Shown one piece after another: positions 53,588 through 64,000 of a stretch of 64,000 bases of DNA (the first letter of the stretch is position 1; the number at the start of each line of letters is the position of its first letter). Under the pieces are notes generated by a model. It ran no database searches and was not told the DNA's origin. It saw only the letters and a program-made list of their open reading frames with translations. Location of the stretch: NCBI RefSeq assembly GCF_003614435.1, contig NZ_CP025546.1, positions 5,456,001 through 5,520,000 on the forward strand, given 5' to 3'. The position numbers and the translations under genes were made by a program. Source of the stretch: Mycobacterium paragordonae. GTDB taxonomy: Bacteria > Actinomycetota > Actinomycetes > Mycobacteriales > Mycobacteriaceae.

Positions 53588-53765
53588 AACTCTCCCTGTC
53601 GATCTCCCTATCGGGGCCCCTCACCCGTTTCGGCCTAGATCATCGTCCCATGAGTCGCGGGAGTGCCCGGCTCGCCGAACCGCTCAGCACACAGAATTTG
53701 CATCAGCTATCGACGCGCGAGCTGGCTGTTTGTGCGGCTTCTCTGAGTTGTCGCAAACCTGGCGG

Positions 53766-54865
53766 TCAGCGCCGTCCCTTGCGCTTTTTGGGCCGGGACT
53801 CTTTGGGCGCTTCGGGCAGGTCACCCGTCACCTCGGAGTCGACCCCGGAGTCCAACTCGGGCTCAAATTCGGTCTCGAGGTCGGGCTCCGGCTTTGGTTC
53901 TGGCTCCGGCTCCACAAGGCCCGCCTCGTCGGACGGCCAGTGCGCCCGCCACTCCTCTGCGGTGACGAAGCCCAGCGGCGTCATGTCGAGTTCTTCGGCG
54001 ATGCTGTCGCCGCGGCGGCTGGCGGCGATCGACTTCTCGACATCGCGAACCGATTCGACGAAATCCAATACGGCTGCGCGCAGGGTGTTTTCCGCGTCGA
54101 CATCGGCCGACAGCGTGATCGTGGTGAGCTCGGCGGGAATGAACTCGGCGGGCAGACCGGCCTGGCACACCCGCTGAATGACCTTCTGCGCCAGCGCCAA
54201 CGCCGGCTGACCGGTGTGGACGTCGTCCAGCACCGAGTTGCGCGACTTCTGCGACCGCTCGGCGGCCTTGGCCTCTTCCCATTTGGCCAGCTGGTCCTGC
54301 AGCGAAATCTCTTCGCCCGCAAGCACTCCCGGCACCCGGTTGCCGAGTTTGCGCATCAGCGTGTCGGCGACGTCGTCGATGGTGAAGGGCAGCAACGCCG
54401 CATCCTCGGCGATGCGGGAGTGGAACAGCACCTGCAGCAACAGGTCACCGAGTTCCTCCCGCAGTTGGTCGACGTTGCCGCTGTGCACCGCGTCCAGCAG
54501 CTCGTAGGTCTCTTCCAGCAGGTATCGGCGCAGCGAGTCGTGAGTCTGTTCGCTTTCCCACGGCCCGGCGGTGCGCAATTTGTCCATCATCGCGACGGCG
54601 TCGATCAGCCGTTCGCCGCGCTGACGTTCCGGCGCCGCAATCAGGCGGGCACCGGCGGCCAGCCGCGCGGTGACCGCGGGATGGTTGGGATCCGACGACA
54701 ACAGCACCGGCGCGTCCTCACCGGTGTAGGCGGGGTGCGCGTCCGGTAGCGACCAGGGCACCGCGATCGGCATCTCCTCGGTGTACTGCACGGGGCCGGA
54801 GAGCAACTCGATGGCTTCCACCGGTACCAGCGCCGGACGGCGGGGGTCGACCAGGACGACAATCA

Positions 54866-54866
<1 letters not shown>
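53766..54866 (-). CDS. mazG: MazG nucleoside triphosphate pyrophosphohydrolase
   Basis: 366 aa (about 325 in M. tuberculosis). MazG core: 'MDKLRTAGPWESEQTHDSLRRYLLEETYELLDAVHSG' and 'LREELGDLLLQVLFHSRIAED', giving the EExxE-D metal site; a second helical part 'KLGNRVPGVLAGEEISLQDQLAKWEEAKAAERSQK'. Removes damaged or non-canonical NTPs. About 45 extra C-terminal residues are a Glu/Pro repeat (EPEPEPKPEPDLETEFEPEL) ending KKRKGRR, which explains the length. ATG overlaps the mfd stop by 1 bp. Confidence 0.93.
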
Positions 54867-58513
<3,647 letters not shown>

Positions 58514-58620
58514 GATGTGCACCATTCTAGGGCGCGGCAGTTCGTCAATTTTGGGCCCGGCGGCGTCAAGAATGCGTAAGGAAAGGGCCATTCGGACCGG
58601 TATCGGCGCAGTTTAGAGGC

Positions 58621-59442
58621 ATGACACTGCTGCACATGCTGCCCTCGGCCGGCCGGGCAGCCCCACGGATTTTCGGCCGTGCAAGCGAGCCGACGACCGC
58701 CGTTTGTGACGAAGCTGACTTCCGGCACCGCGCCCGCCGCGCCCACAAAGCGTTGCGGGGGGTCGAGATGGTCTACGCGGGAAGGTCGCTGTCGGCCACG
58801 GCGGTGGCCCGCTGGGTGCGTGAGGAGCGGCTCGGCGTCGACGTCTGCTCGTCCGGTGAACTGGCGGTCGCCCTGTCCGGCGGAATCGACGCCGCCCGCG
58901 TCATCGTGCACCTGAACGCGATGTCCCTTGACGAGCTAGGCGGCGCGGTAGCCACCGGGGTGGGCCGCATCGTTGTCGACGACCCGCTGGAAGTCGGCTA
59001 CCTGGCCAATTTGGTCCGCCACCAACGCGTGCTCATCCAGGTGATCCCGGATGTCGACAGCCACGGGCACCGCGGCGCCGATATCAGTGACCAGGAGTTC
59101 GGGTTCACCGTGGGTGGCGATCACGCCGCCGACGCCGTGCGATGGGTGCTCGCGCACCGCACTCTCGACCTGGTCGGGTTGCACTGCCATATCGACGACG
59201 CGGCCCTGTGCGGCGAGGCGATTCGGCGGATGATCGCCGCGATGGCCGACGTCCGCGCCCACCACGGCGTCATCCTCACCGAACTCAGCCTCGGCGGGAT
59301 GCGCTGGAGCGATCCCCGCCAGTTGGCCGGGGCGATCGAGGACGCGCTCGACGATGGCTGCGCGGCCGAGCATTTCCCGCGGCCCGCCGTCGTCGTCGAG
59401 GTGCCGGCCGGTGACTACCAGGGCATCGTGGCCCAGGAGTAG
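58621..59442 (+). CDS. Truncated LysA-like (fold-III PLP decarboxylase) paralog lacking the PLP lysine
   Basis: 273 aa against about 450 for diaminopimelate decarboxylase. It aligns along the TIM barrel: 'ARWVREERLGVDVCSSGELAVALSGGI' (LysA: ARW.SEEGL.LDV...GELAVAL), 'ELGGAVATGVGRIVVDDPLEV', 'VDSHGHRGADISDQEFGFTVGG', 'LVGLHCHIDDA'. The PLP-binding Lys of the YAxKAF motif is Arg here (VYAGRSL), and the protein stops where the EPGR phosphate loop should be (VVVEVPAGDYQ). The whole C-terminal beta domain is missing. It cannot be a normal decarboxylase: either a pseudoenzyme or a gene in decay. Confidence 0.75.
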   Translation: MTLLHMLPSAGRAAPRIFGRASEPTTAVCDEADFRHRARRAHKALRGVEMVYAGRSLSATAVARWVREERLGVDVCSSGELAVALSGGIDAARVIVHLNAMSLDELGGAVATGVGRIVVDDPLEVGYLANLVRHQRVLIQVIPDVDSHGHRGADISDQEFGFTVGGDHAADAVRWVLAHRTLDLVGLHCHIDDAALCGEAIRRMIAAMADVRAHHGVILTELSLGGMRWSDPRQLAGAIEDALDDGCAAEHFPRPAVVVEVPAGDYQGIVAQE

Positions 59443-59693
59443 AAGGCTCCGGTGCCCACGTCGTGCACGCCGTAGGAGTCCCAGTAGTAGTCGTGGCAGA
59501 CGTTGCCGTCCCACGGCACCGGCCGTCCCGCCGGGTTGGGGTCGCCGGGGCACCAGGTGGTGCAGGCCTGTAGACGCGGGCAGTTGCCCTGATCGGCGTG
59601 AGCGGGCGGCGAGAGGGTCAACCCCACGGACACCAGGACGGTGATCGCGAGGCCGGTCAGACCGTTGGACAACGCAGGTAACAGTGAACGCAT
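59415..59693 (-). CDS. Small secreted Cys-containing protein
   Basis: 92 aa from the ATG at 59693, with AAAGG 6 nt upstream. Signal peptide 'LTGLAITVLVSVGLTLSPPAHA' with a clean A-H-A cut site. Mature part about 60 aa with four Cys: 'GNCPRLQACTTWCPGDPNPA' and 'GNVCHDYYWDSYG', likely two disulfides. The Trp/Tyr-rich CPGDP...CHDYYWD pattern recurs in small secreted proteins of mycobacteria. Its 3' end overlaps the converging LysA-like gene by 28 bp. Function unknown. Confidence 0.75.
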   Translation of the reverse strand: MRSLLPALSNGLTGLAITVLVSVGLTLSPPAHADQGNCPRLQACTTWCPGDPNPAGRPVPWDGNVCHDYYWDSYGVHDVGTGAFYSWATMPW

Positions 59694-59821
59694 GATGAGC
59701 CTTTCGTTCGGGTCCATTGATGCACTTCGGGTTCGTTGGCCACCAGTGCACACGGCTCGGGCTGCTACCGATCCCAACAGCAGGCGCTTGCGAAGTTCTT
59801 GCCTGCTTTTGCCGCGGAGTG

Positions 59822-60445
59822 CTACTCGTCCCGCAGTTGCGGGTCGGCCTCCAGGTGGGTCAGGCCATTCCACATCAAATTGACCAGGTGCGCGGCCACA
59901 ACTTCTTTTTTCGGCTCGCGTGTATCCAGCCACCACTGGGCCGTCATCGACACCGACCCCACCAGCGCCTGGGCATACAGCGGCGCGAGGTCGGGATCCA
60001 GTCCGCGGCGGGCGAAGTCCCCGGCGAGGATGGAGCTGACCTGGCTGACGGCGTCGTTGAGCAGGCTGGAGTAGGTGCCCGAGCTGATCGCGGCGGGCGA
60101 GTCGCGGAGCATGATGCGGAAGCCGTCGGTGCGTTCCTCGACGTAGGTGAGCAACGCCAGGGCGACCCGCTCGACGCGCACCCGGGACCGGTTGTTGGTC
60201 AACGACGAGGTGATGCCGTCCAGCAGCGCGGACATCTCCCGGTCCACCACGACGGCGTAGAGGCCTTCCTTGCCGCCGAAATGCTCGTATACGACCGGTT
60301 TGGACACGTTGGCGCGCTGGGCGATCTCTTCGATCGAGGTGCCTTCGTAGCCGCGCTCGGCGAACAGCGACCGGGCGATGCCGATGAGTTGGCGCCGGCG
60401 CTCGCTACCGGTCATCCGGGCGCGCGGTGCACGTGGTTCAGCCAC
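59822..60445 (-). CDS. TetR-family regulator (Rv1019-like)
   Basis: 207 aa from a GTG at 60445. Helix-turn-helix: 'QLIGIARSLFAERGYEGTSIEEIAQRANVSKPVVYEHFGGKEGLYAVVVDREM'. Ligand domain 'GFRIMLRDSPAAISSGTYSSLLNDAV' and 'AQALVGSVSMTAQWWLDTREPKKEVVAAHLVNLMWNGL'. By synteny it matches Rv1019. Upstream frame to 60550 is not protein-like. Target unknown; the palindrome of the mce-linked TetR was not seen here. Confidence 0.9.
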   Translation of the reverse strand: MAEPRAPRARMTGSERRRQLIGIARSLFAERGYEGTSIEEIAQRANVSKPVVYEHFGGKEGLYAVVVDREMSALLDGITSSLTNNRSRVRVERVALALLTYVEERTDGFRIMLRDSPAAISSGTYSSLLNDAVSQVSSILAGDFARRGLDPDLAPLYAQALVGSVSMTAQWWLDTREPKKEVVAAHLVNLMWNGLTHLEADPQLRDE

Positions 60446-60649
60446 GCGATCAGGGTATCGGGGCGTCGAGCGTGCGCTGGCTGCTTTGCGCGCGCGTCCA
60501 CCGCGGTGAAATCGCGATCCGGCCACCCTCAGACTCAGGTGGACGCACACTCAGAGCGGTAGACGGTGACTGGACTAACGTCGATGGTCTGCCTCCGCCT
60601 CCGGCCGCAAGCGGCCGGCATCGTCGGCCGACTAAAGTCTCAGGAGCGA

Positions 60650-60721
60650 TCCGTCGTGGTGTAATCGGCAGCACCTCTGATTTTGGTTCAGATAGTTCAG
60701 GTTCGAGTCCTGGCGACGGAG
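60650..60721 (+). tRNA. tRNA-Gln (anticodon UUG)
   Basis: 72 nt. Acceptor TCCGTCG/CGACGGA with discriminator G; D arm GTGTAATCGGCAGCAC; anticodon stem TCTGA/TCAGA with loop TTTTGGT (anticodon TTG); T arm TTCAGG..CCTGG with TTCGAGT. CCA is not encoded. It lies between the TetR gene and glmU. Confidence 0.95.
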
Positions 60722-60828
60722 CTTCGGAATTTGCCGCTTTTTGCCGCGAGCGTGCACTCAATGCCACTCTTAACGGCGTGTCGGCGTGCAAGTGTGCACG
60801 CTCGCCGGGCGAAACTTGAGGAGAGTTG

Positions 60829-62292
60829 ATGAGTTTTCGTGGTGACACCGCGGTTCTGGTCCTCGCGGCCGGGCCCGGCACCCGGATGCGGTCAGACACC
60901 CCCAAAGTGCTGCACGTCCTCGGCGGGCGCAGCATGCTGTCGCACTCCCTGCACGCGATGACCAAGCTCGCGCCCCAGCATCTCGTCGTTGTGCTGGGCC
61001 ACGACCATGAGCGCATCTCGCCGCTGGTCGCTGAGCTGGCCGACAGCCTGGGCCGCACCATCGATGTCGCCCTGCAGGACAAGCCGCAGGGAACCGGCCA
61101 CGCAGTGCTGTGCGGCCTGTCCGCGCTGCCCGAGGACTACGCCGGCATCGTCGTCGTCGCCGCGGGTGACACCCCGTTGCTGGACGCCGACACCCTGGCC
61201 GACCTCATCGCCACGCACAGCTCGGCGGGTGCGGCCGTCACGGTGCTCACCACCACGCTCGACGATCCGCACGGCTACGGCCGCATCCTGCGCACCCAGG
61301 ACAACGAAGTGATGGCGATCGTCGAGCAGACCGACGCGACGGCGTCGCAGCGCGGGATCCGCGAGGTCAACACCGGCGTCTACGCCTTCGACATCGCGGC
61401 GCTGAAGTCCGCGCTCAGCCGGCTGAGCTCCGACAACGCCCAGCAGGAGCTCTACCTCACCGACGTCATCGCGATCCTGCGCCGCGACGGCCACACCGTC
61501 AGCGCCCAGCACATCGACGACAGCGCCGTGGTCGCGGGCGTCAACAACCGGGTTCAGCTCGCCGAACTGGGCGCGGAGCTCAACCGCCGGATCGTCGCCG
61601 CCCACCAACTGGCCGGGGTCACCGTCATCGACCCGGCGACGACCTGGATCGACGTGGACGTGACCATCGGCCGCGACACCGTGATCCACCCCGGCACCCA
61701 GCTGCTCGGACGCACCCAGATCGGCGGTCACTGCAGTATCGGGCCCGATACGACGCTCGCCGACGTCAGCGTCGGCGACAAGGCCACCATCTGCCGCACG
61801 CACGGCTCGTCGGCGACCATCGGCGGCGGCGCCACGGTCGGCCCCTTCACCTTCCTACGGCCCGGAACCGTGCTGGGTGCCGAAGGAAAGCTGGGCGCAT
61901 TCGTCGAGACCAAGAACGCCACCATCGGCACCGGCACCAAGGTGCCGCACCTGACCTACGTGGGCGACGCCGACATCGGCGAACACAGCAACATCGGCGC
62001 ATCCAGCGTGTTCGTCAACTACGACGGCACCTCCAAGAGCCGGACCACGATCGGCTCACACGTGCGCACCGGCTCGGACACCATGTTCGTCGCCCCGGTG
62101 ACCGTCGGCGACGGCGCTTACACCGGCGCCGGCACCGTAGTGCGCGAGGACGTCCCGCCGGGTGCGCTGGCGGTTTCGGCCGGTCCGCAGCGCAACATCG
62201 AGAACTGGGTCCAGCGCAAGCGACCCGGCACGGCGGCCGCCGAAGCCGCTGATCGGGCTACCCGCAACTCCACAGCCGGTGAGACACCGTGA
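60829..62292 (+). CDS. glmU: GlmU bifunctional UDP-GlcNAc synthesis enzyme
   Basis: 487 aa from the ATG at 60829, preceded by GAGGAG. Uridyltransferase half: '[20 protein letters not shown]', '[16 protein letters not shown]', '[15 protein letters not shown]', '[11 protein letters not shown]'. Acetyltransferase half is a left-handed beta-helix of hexapeptides: '[20 protein letters not shown]', '[26 protein letters not shown]', '[24 protein letters not shown]'. Makes UDP-N-acetylglucosamine for peptidoglycan. Runs with prsA downstream. Confidence 0.97.
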   Translation: MSFRGDTAVLVLAAGPGTRMRSDTPKVLHVLGGRSMLSHSLHAMTKLAPQHLVVVLGHDHERISPLVAELADSLGRTIDVALQDKPQGTGHAVLCGLSALPEDYAGIVVVAAGDTPLLDADTLADLIATHSSAGAAVTVLTTTLDDPHGYGRILRTQDNEVMAIVEQTDATASQRGIREVNTGVYAFDIAALKSALSRLSSDNAQQELYLTDVIAILRRDGHTVSAQHIDDSAVVAGVNNRVQLAELGAELNRRIVAAHQLAGVTVIDPATTWIDVDVTIGRDTVIHPGTQLLGRTQIGGHCSIGPDTTLADVSVGDKATICRTHGSSATIGGGATVGPFTFLRPGTVLGAEGKLGAFVETKNATIGTGTKVPHLTYVGDADIGEHSNIGASSVFVNYDGTSKSRTTIGSHVRTGSDTMFVAPVTVGDGAYTGAGTVVREDVPPGALAVSAGPQRNIENWVQRKRPGTAAAEAADRATRNSTAGETP

Positions 62293-62365
62293 TTTCGCTT
62301 TGCGGTAACCCGGCTACGATGGGGCGTTCCTTTTCTTTCGATCTAGACACGGCGAGGGCAGCCCG

Positions 62366-63346
62366 GTGAGCCACGACTGGACCGATAACCGCAAAAATCT
62401 GATGCTCTTCAGCGGCCGGGCCCACCCGGAGCTGGCCGAGCAGGTAGCCAAAGAACTCGACGTCCACGTCACCGCGCAGACGGCGCGGGATTTCGCCAAC
62501 GGTGAGATCTTCGTGCGCTTCCAGGAGTCGGTGCGCGGATGCGACGCGTTCGTGCTGCAGTCCTGCCCGATGCCGGTGAACCAGTGGCTCATGGAGCAGC
62601 TGATCATGATCGACGCGCTCAAGCGGGGCAGCGCCAAGCGGATCACCGCGGTCATGCCGTTCTACCCGTATGCCCGCCAGGACAAGAAGCACCGCGGCCG
62701 CGAACCGATTTCGGCCCGCCTGGTGGCCGACCTGCTCAAGACCGCCGGCGCCGACCGGATCGTGACTGTCGACCTGCACACCGATCAGATTCAGGGCTTC
62801 TTCGACGGACCCGTGGACCACATGCGCGGGCAGAACCTGTTGACCGGCTATATCCGGGACAACTACCCCGACGGCAACATGGTCGTCGTCTCCCCCGACT
62901 CCGGCCGGGTGCGCATCGCCGAGAAGTGGGCCGACGCGCTGGGCGGCGTGCCGCTGGCATTCATCCACAAGACCCGCGACCCGCGGGTGCCCAACCAGGT
63001 GGTGTCCAACCGGGTGGTCGGCGAGGTGGCCGGGCGCACCTGTGTGCTGATCGACGACATGATCGACACCGGTGGAACGATCGCCGGCGCCGTGAAGCTG
63101 CTGCACAACGACGGCGCCAAGGACGTGATCATCGCGGCCACCCACGGGGTACTCTCCGACCCGGCGGCCGAGCGACTGGCCTCGTGTGGCGCCCGCGAGG
63201 TGATCGTGACCAACACCCTGCCCATCGGCGAGGAGAAGCGCTTCCCGCAGCTCACCGTGCTGTCCATCGCGCCGCTGCTGGCCAGCACCATCCGCGCGGT
63301 CTTCGAAAACGGCTCAGTCACAGGACTGTTCGACGGGGACGCCTAG
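62366..63346 (+). CDS. prsA: Ribose-phosphate pyrophosphokinase (PRPP synthetase)
   Basis: 326 aa, GTG start. 'LMLFSGRAHPELAEQVAKEL', 'GEIFVRFQESVRGCDAFVLQS', 'FYPYARQDKKHRGREPISARLVADLL', 'VDLHTDQIQGFF', 'VVSPDSGRVRIAEKWADAL' and PRPP loop 'CVLIDDMIDTGGTIAGA' are all present. Makes PRPP for nucleotides, His, Trp and, in mycobacteria, the arabinan precursor decaprenyl-phosphoryl arabinose. Confidence 0.97.
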   Translation: MSHDWTDNRKNLMLFSGRAHPELAEQVAKELDVHVTAQTARDFANGEIFVRFQESVRGCDAFVLQSCPMPVNQWLMEQLIMIDALKRGSAKRITAVMPFYPYARQDKKHRGREPISARLVADLLKTAGADRIVTVDLHTDQIQGFFDGPVDHMRGQNLLTGYIRDNYPDGNMVVVSPDSGRVRIAEKWADALGGVPLAFIHKTRDPRVPNQVVSNRVVGEVAGRTCVLIDDMIDTGGTIAGAVKLLHNDGAKDVIIAATHGVLSDPAAERLASCGAREVIVTNTLPIGEEKRFPQLTVLSIAPLLASTIRAVFENGSVTGLFDGDA

Positions 63347-63691
63347 ATGGGTGAGGCGGTCATCTATCACAACCCCAAGTGCAGCACCTCACGCAACACG
63401 TTGGAGCTGTTGCGGGACAACGGCATTGAGCCGGAAGTGATTCAGTACCTGAAGACGCCGCCGTCCAGGGACGAGTTGGTGCGGATGATCCGCGACGCGG
63501 GGATCGAGGTCCGCGCCGCGGTCCGCAAACGCGAATCGCTCTACACCGAACTCAACCTCGCCGACGCGAGCGACGACGAGTTGCTGGATGCCATGGCATC
63601 TCATCCCATCTTGATCGAACGGCCGTTCGTCGTCACTCCAAAAGGCACCCGGTTGGCTCGGCCGATCGACGGGGTGCGCGAGATTCTGTGA
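63347..63691 (+). CDS. ArsC/Spx-like arsenate reductase family protein
   Basis: 114 aa (ArsC about 115-140). Thioredoxin-like fold with the redox Cys in 'IYHNPKCSTSRNTLELLRDNG', then 'VIQYLKTPPSRDELVRMI', and the Arg-bearing loop 'HPILIERPFVVTPKGTRLARP'. This is the glutaredoxin-dependent ArsC type; in mycobacteria it may rather be a general thiol reductase. Begins directly after the prsA stop and overlaps the lpqT start by GTGA. No ars genes nearby. Confidence 0.92.
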   Translation: MGEAVIYHNPKCSTSRNTLELLRDNGIEPEVIQYLKTPPSRDELVRMIRDAGIEVRAAVRKRESLYTELNLADASDDELLDAMASHPILIERPFVVTPKGTRLARPIDGVREIL

Positions 63692-64000
63692 CCGCCAGGG
63701 TGATACGCGCGTGCGCGGCTGCGGTGGGGGTTGCCGCATTGACCCTGACCACCGCCTGTGGGCCGAAAGCCGCTGACTACCAGTCGATCTGGACGACACC
63801 GTCATCGGCTACCAGCACCTCACCGAAACCCACCGAGCCCCCGGTTCCGCTGTCGAAGTACCTGGAAGGCGAAGGCGTCCTGGGTGATCCGGTGCTGCCG
63901 AGCGACCTGACCGACATGGTCGTCTCGATCCCGACACCCCCCGGCTGGAAACCGCGCGCCGTCGACTCGAAGACCAGCCCGAAAGCGGTGATGATCTCCA
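63688..64000 (+). CDS. lpqT: LpqT-like lipoprotein (partial, 3' end cut)
   Basis: GTG at 63688 overlaps the arsC-type stop (GTGA). Reads MTARVIRACAAAVGVAALTL then TTACGPKAADYQS: a signal with lipobox T-T-A-C. A Ser/Thr/Pro linker ('SSATSTSPKPTEPPVP') and 'VLPSDLTDMVVSIPTPPGWKP' follow, the start of the LpqT/LpqN family domain. About 104 codons are inside the window. Cell-surface lipoprotein of unknown role. Confidence 0.88.
   Translation, partial: MTARVIRACAAAVGVAALTLTTACGPKAADYQSIWTTPSSATSTSPKPTEPPVPLSKYLEGEGVLGDPVLPSDLTDMVVSIPTPPGWKPRAVDSKTSPKAVMIS

Noticed and set aside
53588..53765. Small gene between lpqU and mazG
   Set aside because: Frames here have no ribosome site or protein-like composition; it is probably only spacer and the lpqU promoter.
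60446..60649. Promoter or operator for tetR/tRNA-Gln
   Set aside because: No palindrome like that of the mce-linked TetR and no convincing -35/-10 pair was found.

Overview
The window is chromosomal DNA of a Mycobacterium, most likely a slow grower. Evidence: uniformly high G+C; a PE-PPE-EsxB-like-EsxA-like cassette; a full yrbEAB-mceABCDEF operon; MmpS-like proteins; F420-type luciferase-like and Stf-type sulfotransferase genes; and, from about 34 kb to the right end, the gene content and order of M. tuberculosis Rv1040c down to Rv1016c read in reverse (PE8, PPE15, esxJ/esxI type, trcR, trcS, kdp, ppx2, DUF501, ftsB, eno, lpqU, mazG, mfd, tetR, glmU, prsA, arsC-like, lpqT). This synteny is from memory of that genome, not from a search.

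Left accessory part (1-34 kb). A cut-off YncE-type propeller gene is followed by a divergent ArsR repressor and CtpD-like P1B-ATPase pair, a minus-strand run of envelope and unknown genes (SHOCT, DUF427, dienelactone hydrolase, phytase-like lipoprotein, membrane protein, MmpS-like), and a MarR-linked redox/sulfotransferase island. Then comes the tightly overlapping mce lipid-import operon (14.0-23.7 kb), flanked downstream by an orphan gene made of three tandem Phd/YefM-type DNA-binding units and upstream by a TetR regulator. Next are two unrecognised genes, one with a very long Asp/Glu tail, a six-gene MoxR-DUF58-VWA-TPR operon, a coiled-coil protein, a sorbosone-dehydrogenase-like lipoprotein and a GNAT-like two-gene unit.

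Right conserved part (34-64 kb). A tRNA-Leu(UAA), the ESX-5-type PE/PPE/Esx cassette, TrcRS, the potassium-uptake operon kdpFABCDE (all co-directional here), then a housekeeping block: polyphosphate metabolism, divisome FtsB, enolase, lytic transglycosylase, MazG, transcription-repair coupling factor Mfd, tRNA-Gln, GlmU, PRPP synthetase and the start of LpqT.

The most interesting signals are regulatory. Four copies of an 18-bp palindrome (about TGACYGTAC-GTRCRGTCA) lie before the tetR gene, in two places before yrbEA, and exactly in the -35/-10 spacer of the triple-Phd gene, which ties that orphan to the mce regulon. A second palindrome (TTGAC-N3-GTCAA) links a MarR repressor to its neighbours. 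Three genes under such operators have a TANNNT -10 box ending exactly 6 nt before the start codon, which suggests leaderless mRNAs.
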